Assembly: GCF_011008945.1 (NCBI RefSeq)
Contig: NZ_WYCT01000034.1
Coordinates: 1-35,824 of the forward strand
From: Streptomyces harenosi
GTDB lineage: Bacteria > Actinomycetota > Actinomycetes > Streptomycetales > Streptomycetaceae
Length of the DNA stretch: 35,824 nt
Direction: 5' to 3'
The notes below the pieces were generated by a model. That model did not search any database, was not told the origin of the DNA, and saw only the letters and a program-made list of their open reading frames with translations. Positions 23,532-35,754 of this stretch are shown one piece after another. A program made the position numbers and the translations under genes. Positions within the stretch are counted from its first letter, which is position 1. The number at the start of each line of letters is the position of its first letter.

Positions 23532-25527
23532 TACGCGGCCCTCCCTCGTACGTCCTTGACCAGACCGGCGATCGCGTCGGCCCGCAGCTCGTCCAGCGTC
23601 ACGGCCGTCCCGCCGAGGTCCTCCGCGAGCCGTCCGGCCAGCCCCAGCCGCACCGGGCCGGACTCGCAGTCCACGACCACCGACGCGATCTGCTCGTGCG
23701 CGAACAGCCGCGCGGCCTTCCCGGCCAGCGCCACCGGCTCGACGCCACCCGTCGCCCGCCCGTCCGTCACCACCACGACCAGCGGCCGGCGCGCGGCGTC
23801 CCGCAGCCGCTCCACCCGCAGCACGTCGTGCGCCTTCAGCAGCCCCGCGGCGAGCGGCGTGCGCCCGCCCGTCGGCAGCACCTCCAGCCGCGCGGCGGCG
23901 GCGTCCACGGACGACGTCGGCGGCAGCGCCACCTCGGCGCCCGATCCCCGGAAGGTCACCAGACCCACCTTGTCCCGCCGCTGGTAGGCGTCCAGCAGCA
24001 GCGACAGCACGGCACCCTTCACCGCGCCCATCCGCTGCCGCGCCGCCATCGAGCCGGAGGCGTCGACCACGAACAGCACGAGGTTGCCCTCGCGGCCCTC
24101 CCTGCTCGCCTGCCGCAAGTCGTCCCGGCGGACCACCAGCCCCGGCCCGGACCGGCCGCGCGCCTTCTGGTGCGGGGCCGCCGCCTGCACGGTCGCCGCC
24201 AGATGCAGCTTGGTCAGCGCGCCCCGGGGCCGCCGGGCCCCGGTGGTCCGGCCCTGCTCGGTCCGTGCCCGCGAGCGCCGCCCGGCGGCACCCTCGCCGA
24301 TGCCGGGGACGCTCAGCACCTTGGTGCGGAACGGCTCGGCGGCCCGTACGGCCGGCTGCTCCCCGGCGCCCGACGACTGCGGTTCGCCCCCCTCCCCGGC
24401 CTCGGGGCGGGCGGCGGTGTCACCGTCCTGCGGGCCGGCGTCGGGGGCGGGCTGCCCGCCGCCCCCGCCGGGACCGTCCGGCCCCGGATCGTCGTCGCCC
24501 TCGCCCTCGCCCTCGCCTTCGCCGGAGAACTGCTCCAGCGTCTGGTCGAGCTTGTCCTCGTCCAGACCGGGCGCGTCGAAGGGGTTGCGGCGCCTGCGGT
24601 GCGGCAGTGCCAGCAGCGCCGCCTGCCGCACGTCCTCGGCGAGCACGTCGGTCCGGCCCGCCCAGGCGGCCAGCGCCGTCGCGGTGCGCGCCATCACGAT
24701 GTCGGCGCGCATGCCGTCCACCTCGAAGGCCGCACAGGTCGCCGCGATCTGCCGCAGCGCCCCGTCGCCGAGCCGCACCCGGGGCAGCAGCTCCCGCGCC
24801 GCGGCGATCCGCTGCCGTACGGCGGCCTCCTCCCCGGCCCAGCGCGCCGCGAACCCGTCCGGGTCGTCGTCGTAGGCGAGCCGCCGCCGCACGACCTCGA
24901 CCCGCTGCTCCGGCTCGCGGGAGGCGGCGACCTCCACGGTCAGCCCGAACCGGTCGAGCAACTGCGGACGCAGCTCGCCCTCCTCCGGGTTCATGGTGCC
25001 GACCAGCAGGAAACGCGCGGCGTGCCGCACGGAGACGCCCTCGCGCTCCACGTAGGAGGCGCCCATCGCCGCCGCGTCCAGCAGCAGGTCGACCAGATGG
25101 TCGTGGAGGAGGTTGACCTCGTCGACGTAGAGGATGCCGCGGTGCGCCTCGGCCAGCAGGCCCGGTTCGAACGCCTTCACGCCCTCGGCGAGCGCCCGCT
25201 CGATGTCGAGGGCCCCGACCAGCCGGTCCTCGGAGGCGCCGACGGGCAGCTCGACCATGCGGGCCGCACGCGTGGCGCCCGCGCCCGGCTCGTGCGGGCC
25301 GTCCGGGCAGGCCGGATCGGGGGCGGCCGGATCACAGGAGAACCGGCACCCGGGCACGACCGCGACCTCCGGCAGCAGCGCCGACAGGGCGCGGACCGCC
25401 GTGGACTTGGCGGTGCCCTTCTCGCCGCGCACCAGCACGCCGCCGACCGCCGGGGAGACGGCGTTCAGCAGCAGCGCGAGCCGCAGATCGTCCTGGCCGA
25501 CCACGGCCGTGAACGGGAACGGGGTGG

Positions 25528-25531
<4 letters not shown>
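23531..25531 (-). CDS. Fused ChlI-ChlD-type AAA+ ATPase / VWA chelatase subunit
   Basis: A 666-residue fusion of the two small subunits of the Mg/Co-chelatase family. Residues ~5-320 are the AAA+ ATPase, with Walker A G36-E-K-G-T-A-K-S43 and Walker [10 protein letters not shown] at 132-140. Residues ~335-400 are an acidic, Gly/Pro-rich linker. Residues ~485-660 are a VWA domain with the MIDAS motif D490-A-S-G-S494. In a cobalamin operon it is the likely motor for CobN, in place of CobS/CobT. It is often labelled magnesium chelatase, but no chlorophyll genes are present. GTG 25531 has GGAGGG at 9 nt and overlaps the cobN stop (GTGA). Confidence 0.93.
24497..24522 (-). repeat. Six-base tandem repeat in the chelatase linker
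   Basis: CTCGCC-like hexamers are repeated about four times in the plus strand, encoding GEGEGEGEG in the linker of the ChlI-ChlD fusion. The tract keeps frame when a unit is gained or lost, so linker length may vary between strains. Confidence 0.65.
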
Positions 25532-29177
<3,646 letters not shown>

Positions 29178-29181
<4 letters not shown>

Positions 29182-30725
29182 GCGGGCGCTCCCGGTGGAA
29201 TGAAGGGCAGTCCTTGCGGCGCGCCGGACTCGATGAGCCGCCACAGCGCGTCCGTGTCCGCGTGCTGTTCGATCAGGTCGCCGAGCCGGTCGAGCTGCTC
29301 CTCGCGCAGCGCGGCGAACGAGGTGTCCGGGGCGGGCACGAAGCGGCGGCCCGCGGCGGCGGCCACCTCGCGCAGGAAGGCGCGGCGGAAGCCGTCCGAC
29401 TCCAGGGAGCCGTGCCAGTGGGTGCCCCAGGTCTGGCCGACGCGGCAGCCGTCGAGGAAGGGCTCCCCTCCGGTGACCTCGGCGACCCCGTGGTGGATCT
29501 CGTACCCCTCGACCCGCTCGCCGAGGGCCTCGCCCACCGGGCGGGTGAGGGTCTTCTCGCGGGCGAAGCGCACCCGCACGGGCAGGATGCCGAGCCCGTC
29601 GACGTGGCCGCGGCGGCTCTCCACGTCGTCCTCGATGTGCTCGCCGAGCACCTGGAAGCCGCCGCAGACGCCCAGCACGGGCCGCTGTTCGGCGGCCCTG
29701 CGCCGCAGGGCGTCCGCGATCCCCCGCTCGCGCAGCCAGTCCAGCGCCCGCACCGTCCCCCGCGTCCCCGGGACGACCACGAGGTCCGCGTCGGCCAGCT
29801 CCTCCGGCCGGTCCGCGAACCGGACGACGACGCCGGGCTCGGCGGCCAGCGCGTCCACGTCCGTGAAGTTGGACATCAGCGGGACCGCGCAGACGGCGAC
29901 CCGCAGCACGTCCTCGCCCACGGGCGGGGCCACGTTCGACTCCCGCACGGTGCCGCGCAGGGAGACCCGCAGCCCGTCCTCCTCGTCGATGCCGAGCCCG
30001 TGCCGGAACGGCAGCACCCCGTAGGTGTGCCGCCCGGTGAGGCCGTGCAGCATGTCCAGGCCCGGCTCCAGCAGGGACACGTCCCCGCGGAACTTGTTGA
30101 CCAGGAACCCGGCGACCAGCGCCTGGTCCTCGGGCGACAGCAGCGCCACCGTCCCGAAGAAGGAGGCGAACACGCCCCCGCGGTCGATGTCTCCGACGAC
30201 GAGCACCGGGAGCCCGGCGTTCCGGGCGATGCCCATGTTCACGATGTCGGTCCGCCGCAGATTGATCTCGGCCGGGCTGCCCGCCCCCTCACAGATCACC
30301 GCGTCATACGTGCCCCGCAGCTCGGCCAGGCAGTCCAGGACGGTGCCGAGCAGCTTCTGCTGCCGCCCGCCGTGGTAGCCGCGCGCGCTCAGCTCGCCGA
30401 CCGGCTTGCCCAGCAGCACCACCTGGCTGCTGCGCTCGCCGCCCGGCTTGAGCAGCACCGGGTTCATCAGCGCGGTCGGCTCGACGCGGCACGCCTGCGC
30501 CTGCATCGCCTGCGCCCGCCCGATCTCGGCGCCCTCGCGCGTGACGAAGGAGTTCAGCGACATGTTCTGCGCCTTGAACGGCGCCACCTTCACGCCCTGG
30601 CGCACCAGCCACCGGCAGATCCCGGCGGTGACGACGCTCTTGCCGGCGTCGGAGGTGGTCCCGGCGACGAGGAGACCGCCGCCCGGGCCGCCCGCCGTGC
30701 CGGTCCCCGCTGCCGTGCCGCTCAT
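29178..30725 (-). CDS. cobQ: Cobyric acid synthase (adenosylcobyrinate amidase)
   Basis: A 515-residue glutamine-dependent amidotransferase that amidates the b, d, e and g side chains to give adenosylcobyric acid (CobQ; CbiP). The ATP-binding N-terminal half has GTTSDAGKS (22-30), [11 protein letters not shown] (49-59) and [14 protein letters not shown] (144-157). The triad-type glutaminase half has C354 ([12 protein letters not shown]) and H438 ([10 protein letters not shown]). ATG 30725 overlaps the cbiB stop (ATGA). The alanine/glycine-rich first 17 residues are probably disordered. It is the second gene of the riboswitch operon. Confidence 0.96.
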
Positions 30726-31681
30726 GAGGTACGTCCTTCCTTCCGCAGGCCGAAGGCGAGCGCCCGGGCGCCCGCGCACGCGCCCAGCGCCAGCCAGGAC
30801 ACCCGCCGGGACAGCCGTACCGCCCGGCCGATGTCGCCGACGCGGACGGGACGCCCCGCCGCGCCGTTGAGCACGGGCCGGTGCTCCACCCGCCCGCCGT
30901 AGGACAGCGTCCCGCCGAGCCGGACGCCGAGGGCGCCCGCGAACGAGGCCTCCACGGGCCCGGCGTTGGGGCTCGGGTGCCGCCCGGCGTCGGCCCGCCA
31001 GGCCCGCACGGCCCCGCGCGGGTCGCCGCCGGCCAGGACGGCGAGGGCGGCGGTGAGCCGTGCGCCCGGCCAGCCGGCGAGGTCGTCGAGACGGGCCGAG
31101 GCCCAGCCGTAACGGCGGTGGCGGGGCGACTTGTGGCCGACCATCGCGTCCAGGGTGTTGACGGCCCGGAAGCCGAGCAGTCCGGGCACGCCGGCGGCGG
31201 CGCCCCACACCAGGGCGCCCACCACCGCGTCGGAGGTGTTCTCGGCGACGGACTCCACCACGGCCCGCGCGATCTGGTCGGCGTCCAGGGACTGCGGGTC
31301 GCGCCCGCACAGGTGCGGCAGCCGCGCCCGGGCGGCCTCGACGTCGCCCGCCTCCAGCGCCCGCCCGATGGCACCGGCCTCGCGCGCGAGCGAGGTGCCG
31401 CCGACGACGGCCCAGGTGGCGGCCGCGGTCAGCGCGACGGAGGCGGCGGGGGAGGGGCGCACGGCCCGGGAGGCGAGGGCGCCGAGCGCCACGGCGCCGC
31501 CGGCGCACACGGCGGTGTGCAGGGCGCCCCAGCCACGGTGGTCCCGCCACAGCAGACGTTCCACGGCACCGGCGGCACGGCCGAAGGCGGCGACCGGATG
31601 CCCGCGGCGGGGATCGCCGAGGAGGAGGTCGCCGAGGAGGCCGGCGGCGGCGCCGTACGCGAAGACGCGTTCGGCACGCAT
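30722..31681 (-). CDS. cbiB: Adenosylcobinamide-phosphate synthase (CbiB/CobD)
   Basis: A 319-residue integral membrane enzyme that couples aminopropanol phosphate (made through CobC) to adenosylcobyric acid. Diagnostic segments are [21 protein letters not shown] (about 15-35), [20 protein letters not shown] (about 140-160), [22 protein letters not shown] (about 170-190) and [23 protein letters not shown]. Several hydrophobic stretches fit membrane helices. It is the first gene after the cobalamin riboswitch, so B12 controls the whole unit through it. Near the ATG there is no strong Shine-Dalgarno; the self-complementary GGCTGAGCC lies there instead, which fits translational control. Named cobD in actinobacterial annotation. 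Confidence 0.95.
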   Translation of the reverse strand: MRAERVFAYGAAAGLLGDLLLGDPRRGHPVAAFGRAAGAVERLLWRDHRGWGALHTAVCAGGAVALGALASRAVRPSPAASVALTAAATWAVVGGTSLAREAGAIGRALEAGDVEAARARLPHLCGRDPQSLDADQIARAVVESVAENTSDAVVGALVWGAAAGVPGLLGFRAVNTLDAMVGHKSPRHRRYGWASARLDDLAGWPGARLTAALAVLAGGDPRGAVRAWRADAGRHPSPNAGPVEASFAGALGVRLGGTLSYGGRVEHRPVLNGAAGRPVRVGDIGRAVRLSRRVSWLALGACAGARALAFGLRKEGRTS

Positions 31682-31779
31682 GGGGCTCAGCCGGTCACAC
31701 GGTCGGGAAGAGACCTGGTGGTGAACCTCGATCGGCAGCCGAGCATCGCGTTATGTCCTCACTCAGGGTGTCCACGCCC

Positions 31780-31925
31780 TGGTTCGACGAGACCGGCGGT
31801 GAGAGTTCCTGGCTCCCGGGGTGGGCACCCCGGTCACAGTGGCGGGACCGCGCCGGATTCGCACCGGGCTTCCTCTCCTGCCGCCGTACATGGCCCAGGA
31901 AGTCCACCACGGCCCGCGAACACCC
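31780..31925 (-). ncRNA. Cobalamin (adenosylcobalamin) riboswitch
   Basis: On the minus strand, the conserved core reads GAGGAAGCCCGGTGCGAATCC, then GGTCCCGCCACTGTGACC and the B12 box GGAGCCAGGAACTC (about 31803-31815 in plus coordinates), in the right order. A closing P1 pairing GTTCG/CGAAC joins 31917-31921 with 31782-31786. It lies about 100 nt before the cbiB start, consistent with repression of the cbiB-cobI operon by adenosylcobalamin. The 347-bp gene-free gap 31682-32028 is explained by this element and a promoter I cannot pinpoint. Confidence 0.95.
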
Positions 31926-31942
31926 GTCAACTTGCCCTTGAC
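31926..31942. promoter_or_regulatory. Inverted repeat abutting the riboswitch 5' end
   Basis: GTCAA (31926-31930) and TTGAC (31938-31942) flank a 7-bp spacer. It touches the outer riboswitch helix. It may extend the riboswitch or overlap the operon promoter (TTGAC resembles a -35). Function is inference. Confidence 0.4.
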
Positions 31943-32028
31943 CTGCACCGGGGGAGTGTGCGGCGGCCCACACGGGGTGGGGAGGCGCCGGGCGCGCGAA
32001 AGCGGGGTGCGCGTGGGGCCGCCGCCCG

Positions 32029-32250
32029 TCAGGCGACGATCAGATAGATCCCGTACGCCACCGCCGCCGCGCAGGCGGCGAAGCAGGCGTAGGCGCCGGT
32101 GACCGCGAGGGCGGCGGAACCGCCCTGCGCCGCGGCCCGCTCCCGGCGGGAGAGGCCGGCGATGCCGAGGGTGAACAGGGCCACCAGGGCCACGGTGACC
32201 ACGAGGCTGACCCCGAAGACGGAGCCGAGGGCTGCCCAGTCGATCTTCAT
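32029..32250 (-). CDS. Small two-helix membrane protein downstream of pit
   Basis: A 73-residue protein with two predicted membrane helices: about residues 8-31 (LGSVFGVSLVVTVALVALFTLGIAG) and about 48-72 (LAVTGAYACFAACAAAVAYGIYLIV), joined by a basic loop (SRRERAAAQGG). I recognise no enzyme motif. It starts 34 nt after the pit stop with an AAGGAAG-rich site, so it is likely in the pit operon, and small companions of this kind are common beside Streptomyces Pit transporters. It may assist or regulate the transporter; that is inference from position only. Alternatively it is an unrelated small membrane protein. Confidence 0.75.
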   Translation of the reverse strand: MKIDWAALGSVFGVSLVVTVALVALFTLGIAGLSRRERAAAQGGSAALAVTGAYACFAACAAAVAYGIYLIVA

Positions 32251-32284
32251 CCTGCTTCTTCCTTCGTACCGGGTGAGCGCGGGC

Positions 32285-33544
32285 TCAGACGGGGGTGGCG
32301 GCCGACGGCGTCTTGGCGTCGGAGGCGGTGGCCTGGGCCGGGATGGTGGCGGTCAGCTCCTCGGCGGCCGCGCCCGCCGGGGGCGGGGTGACGGCGGCGA
32401 TCGCGGTGGTGACCACCCCGGCCGGCCCGGCGTCCCCGGCCCCGTCGGTGTCGTTGACGTTGGTGTGGTCGACGACCTCGCGGCGGGAGATCTTCCAGAT
32501 GGCGAAGCTGGAGGCGACCAGGAAGACCGCGACCAGCGCCGTGCCCCAGTCACCCAGGCCGCAGACCCACTCGGCGAGCGCGGCGACCAGGGCCGCGGCC
32601 GGCAGGGTCAGACCCCAGGCGACGAACATCCGGGTGGCCGTGGACCAGCGCACCACACCGCCCTTGCGGCCGAGGCCCGCGCCCATCACGGCACCGGAGA
32701 CCGAGTGCGTGGTGGAGAGGGAGAAGCCGAGGTGCGAGGAGGCCAGGATGACCGTGGCGGCGCTGGTCTGGGCGGCGAAGCCCTGCTGCGGCTGGAGGTC
32801 GGTCAGGCCCTTGCCCATGGTGCGGATGATGCGCCAGCCGCCGAGGTAGGTGCCGAGGGCGATGGCCAGGCCCGCGGAGAGGATGACCCACATCGGGGGG
32901 TCGGAGTCGGGGGCGAGGGCGCCGCCGGCGACCAGGGCGAGGGTGATGATGCCCATCGTCTTCTGCGCGTCGTTGGTGCCGTGCGCCAGCGAGACCAGGC
33001 CGGCGGAGGCGATCTGCCCGGCGCGGTACCCCTTGGCGGCGGCCGCGCCGTCGGCCTTCCTGCCCAGCGTGTAGGTCAGCCGGGAGGCGAACATCGCCGC
33101 GACGCCCGCGACGATCGGGGCGGCGATCGCCGGCAGCAGCACCTTGGTGACGAGCACGTCGCCGTGGACCGCGCCGACGCCCGCGGAGGCGATCGCGGCG
33201 CCGATCAGACCGCCCATCAGGGCGTGCGAGGAGCTGGAGGGCAGGCCCACCAGCCAGGTCAGCAGGTTCCAGAGGATCGCGCCGACCAGGGCGGCGAATA
33301 TGACCTCGGGACGGATGCCGGTCTCGTCGACGAGGCCCTTGGAGATGGTGTTGGCGACCTCCACGGAGAGGAAGGCGCCCACCAGGTTGAGGACGGCGGA
33401 CATGGCCACCGCGACCTTGGGCCGCAGCGCGCCCGTGGAAATGGTCGTGGCCATCGCGTTCGCGGTGTCGTGGAAACCGTTCGTGAAATCGAACGCGAGT
33501 GCGGTCACCACCACAATCGCGAGGATCAGCGAGAAGCTTTCCAT
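32285..33544 (-). CDS. pit: Low-affinity inorganic phosphate transporter (Pit family)
   Basis: A 419-residue polytopic membrane protein of the PiT/PHO4 family, which imports metal-phosphate complexes with protons. Both family signatures are present: DFTNGFHDTANAMATT near the N terminus (19-34) and SLAHGTNDAQKTMGIITLAL (185-204). Around ten hydrophobic segments follow. The last ~60 residues are a Thr/Ala/Pro-rich cytoplasmic tail of low complexity. It corresponds in context and sequence to the Streptomyces pitH2 type. ATG 33544 has only a weak upstream site (CTGGGTAA). A PHO box lies 48 bp before the start, so PhoR/PhoP control under phosphate limitation is expected. A two-helix membrane protein gene follows it. 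Confidence 0.95.
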   Translation of the reverse strand: MESFSLILAIVVVTALAFDFTNGFHDTANAMATTISTGALRPKVAVAMSAVLNLVGAFLSVEVANTISKGLVDETGIRPEVIFAALVGAILWNLLTWLVGLPSSSSHALMGGLIGAAIASAGVGAVHGDVLVTKVLLPAIAAPIVAGVAAMFASRLTYTLGRKADGAAAAKGYRAGQIASAGLVSLAHGTNDAQKTMGIITLALVAGGALAPDSDPPMWVILSAGLAIALGTYLGGWRIIRTMGKGLTDLQPQQGFAAQTSAATVILASSHLGFSLSTTHSVSGAVMGAGLGRKGGVVRWSTATRMFVAWGLTLPAAALVAALAEWVCGLGDWGTALVAVFLVASSFAIWKISRREVVDHTNVNDTDGAGDAGPAGVVTTAIAAVTPPPAGAAAEELTATIPAQATASDAKTPSAATPV

Positions 33545-33557
33545 TTACCCAGGCAAT

Positions 33558-33584
33558 CGTTCGAGGTCATTGGTTGCTCGAACG
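33558..33584. repeat. Inverted repeat with 8-bp arms in the pit leader
   Basis: CGTTCGAG (33558-33565) and CTCGAACG (33577-33584) are perfect arms around an 11-bp spacer, between the PHO box and the pit start codon, 13 bp from it. Either a second operator or an mRNA hairpin near the start codon. Confidence 0.6.
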
Positions 33585-33591
33585 TAGGTAA

Positions 33592-33613
33592 CGAGGGTGA
33601 ACGGAAGATGAAC
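33592..33613 (-). promoter_or_regulatory. PHO box (PhoP-binding direct repeat) upstream of pit
   Basis: On the minus strand two consecutive 11-nt direct-repeat units read GTTCATCTTCC and GTTCACCCTCG. They match the Streptomyces PhoP consensus of GTTCACC-type 11-nt repeats. Located 48 bp before the pit start, which is a usual promoter position. Confidence 0.82.
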
Positions 33614-33770
33614 TGAGAGGGGCGTGACAGTGACCGGAAGCGGGGTCTTCGCCCCCTCTTGCGCAGGTCGTGTGCGCCTCGCGCCCGGCTGCCGCCCCTC
33701 CGCCCGGCCGGGCCCACGGGCCGAGGAGATTTCGGTCACCCGGCGGGGCGGCACCTGGGAGGATCGCCTC

Positions 33771-34502
33771 ATGACCGAGCAGTCGTGGGACCGGCGGGGC
33801 GCGTGGGGCGCCCGGGAGGAGGCGCGGGTGGTGGGGGAGGCGCGGGAACGGCGCGTGAGCCCGCAGGAGGCGCACGCCTGGGAGGCACTCGTGGCGACGG
33901 CCCGGCGGACGGTCGCCGACGGACTGGTGGTCGGCACCTCCGGCAACGTCTCGGTGCGCGTCGGCGACACCGTCCTGGTCACACCGTCGGGCGTCCCGTA
34001 CGACCGGCTGACACCGCGGGACGTCACCGGCGTCGGCCTCGACGGCGGGCAGGTGCTCGGCACGCTGGTCCCGACCAGCGAGCTGCCCATGCACCTGGCC
34101 GTCTACCGCACGACCGGCGCCCGCGCCGTGGTCCACACCCACGCCGTCCACGCGACGGCCGTCTCCACCCTCGTCCGGGAGCTCCCCCCGGTCCACTACA
34201 TGACCGCCGCCCTCGGCGGCCCCGTCCGGGTCGCCCCGTACGCCGCGTACGGCACCGAGGAACTGGCCGCGCACGTGCTCGACGCCCTGGCCGGCCGCAC
34301 CGGCTGCCTCCTGCAGAACCACGGCACGCTCACCTACGGCGCCACCCTGGACCAGGCGTACGACCGCACCGCCCAACTGGAGTGGATGTGCCGCCTGTGG
34401 CTGACCGCCTCCGGCGTGCCCGGCCTGGCGCCGTCCCTGCTGACGCCGGAGCAGCTCGCCGAGGCGGGCGAGCGGCTGCGGGGGTACGGCCAGCAGGGCT
34501 GA
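33771..34502 (+). CDS. Class II aldolase/adducin-family protein
   Basis: A 243-residue zinc-dependent aldolase-type protein like L-fuculose-phosphate aldolase. The metal-binding residues are all visible: E104 (PTSELPMHLAVY), H122 and H124 (VVHTHAVHATA) and H184 (LLQNHGTLTYG). SGNVSVRVGDTVLVTPSGVPY (58-78) is the phosphate-binding signature. The substrate is a short phosphorylated ketose or sugar acid, or a non-sugar relative, and is not predictable here. The ATG at 33771 has GGGAGGA at 8 nt; a longer open frame from 33624 lacks a site. It diverges from pit across a 226-bp gap holding the PHO box, so phosphate control of this gene is also conceivable. The basic N-terminal ~35 residues are extra to the fold. 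Confidence 0.88.
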   Translation: MTEQSWDRRGAWGAREEARVVGEARERRVSPQEAHAWEALVATARRTVADGLVVGTSGNVSVRVGDTVLVTPSGVPYDRLTPRDVTGVGLDGGQVLGTLVPTSELPMHLAVYRTTGARAVVHTHAVHATAVSTLVRELPPVHYMTAALGGPVRVAPYAAYGTEELAAHVLDALAGRTGCLLQNHGTLTYGATLDQAYDRTAQLEWMCRLWLTASGVPGLAPSLLTPEQLAEAGERLRGYGQQG

Positions 34503-34629
34503 CCGCCGTCCCGGGGGCCCCGGGCACCCGCGCCGCGCGGCCGTCCCGGGCGCGGCGGGCACCGCCTGGCCGTCACCCCCGCCCGCCCGTCCACTGGCCG
34601 CTCACCGGTTCCGCCTGGACACTGGACGC

Positions 34630-35754
34630 GTGCGCACCGTCACCGCAACGGCCACCGCCGTCACCGCAGCCCTGGCCACCGGCGCCGCCGGCATCGTCGC
34701 CGGCCGGCTCGCCAGCGACGCCGCGCTGAAGGCGCCCGCGGGCCGCCCCCTGCCCACCGAACCCCGGCTGACCGTGCACGGCACCGCGGCCGGGCAGATC
34801 ACCCTCACCCGGCACCTGGCCACCCTGCGCCCCGGCCGGTACGGCCTGGCCGGCGACGGCTCCCACGCGGTCGTCGGCCCCGTCCTGGACTCCGCCCGGC
34901 ACCCCGCCGACACCGTCGTGCGCCGCCTGGAGCGCGTCACGCACGGCACCCTGCGGCCCGGCGACAAGGTCTGGCTCACCCCGAACCTGTACGTCGGCGA
35001 CCCGGGCACCGCCCTCGGCCTCGACCACGCCGACGCCGACGTCCCCGGCGAACTGGGCCCCCTGCCGGCCTGGTTCGTGCCCTCCTCCCGCGACACCTGG
35101 GTGATCGCCGTGCACGGCCTGGGCACCACCCGGGAGCAGGCCCTGAACGTGATGGGCTTCCTGCACCGCCTGCACGTCCCGGTGCTCGCCCTCGCCTACC
35201 GCGGCGACCTCGGCGCGCCCCGGCCGCCGGACGGGCTGAACCACCTCGGCGAGAGCGAGTGGCGGGACCTGGACGCGGCGATCCGCTACGCCCTGCGGTA
35301 CGGCGCCCGCCAGGTGGTGCTCCTCGGCTGGTCCACCGGCGCCACCATGGCCCTGCGCGCCGCCGAGTACTCCGGGCTGCGCGACCGGATCGCGGGGCTC
35401 GTCCTGGACTCCCCGGTCCTCAGCTGGGAGGCCACCCTGCGCACCCTGGCCGCGGCCCGGCACACCCCGGGGCCGCTGCTGCCGCTGGCGGTCCGCGCCG
35501 CCCAGGGCCGCGCCGGGCTGCGCGCCGACCGCGCCGCCGATCCCGAGGGCGACCACCTCGCGGTGCCCACGCTGATCTTCCACGGCCCCGAGGACACGGT
35601 GGCCCCCTGGCACTTCTCCCGCCGCCTGGCCGACTCCCGTCCCCGCCTGGTCCGCCTCCACCCGGTCCGGCAGGCCCCGCACGCGGCCATGTGGAACGCC
35701 GCCCCCGACACCTACGAGGAGGCCCTGCGGCGCTTCCTCACCCCGCTGGTGTGA
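34630..35754 (+). CDS. Alpha/beta hydrolase with N-terminal membrane anchor
   Basis: A 374-residue alpha/beta-hydrolase. It has a hydrophobic N-terminal segment (about residues 8-27), probably a signal anchor or signal peptide, so the enzyme likely acts at or outside the membrane. Catalytic parts are the nucleophile elbow G233-W-S235-T-G, D322 (HGPEDTVAPW) and H351 (QAPHAAMW), with the oxyanion-hole strand IAVHGLGTTREQ (159-170). The Ser-Asp-His triad indicates an esterase, lipase or peptidase; the substrate is unknown. The GTG at 34630 has no clear ribosome-binding site, so the transcript may be leaderless or the start may lie downstream. It ends 70 bp before the window edge. Confidence 0.86.
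   Translation: MRTVTATATAVTAALATGAAGIVAGRLASDAALKAPAGRPLPTEPRLTVHGTAAGQITLTRHLATLRPGRYGLAGDGSHAVVGPVLDSARHPADTVVRRLERVTHGTLRPGDKVWLTPNLYVGDPGTALGLDHADADVPGELGPLPAWFVPSSRDTWVIAVHGLGTTREQALNVMGFLHRLHVPVLALAYRGDLGAPRPPDGLNHLGESEWRDLDAAIRYALRYGARQVVLLGWSTGATMALRAAEYSGLRDRIAGLVLDSPVLSWEATLRTLAAARHTPGPLLPLAVRAAQGRAGLRADRAADPEGDHLAVPTLIFHGPEDTVAPWHFSRRLADSRPRLVRLHPVRQAPHAAMWNAAPDTYEEALRRFLTPLV

Noticed and set aside
31695..31973. 92-codon minus-strand open frame over the riboswitch
   Set aside because: It spans the conserved riboswitch core and has no ribosome-binding site or family match.
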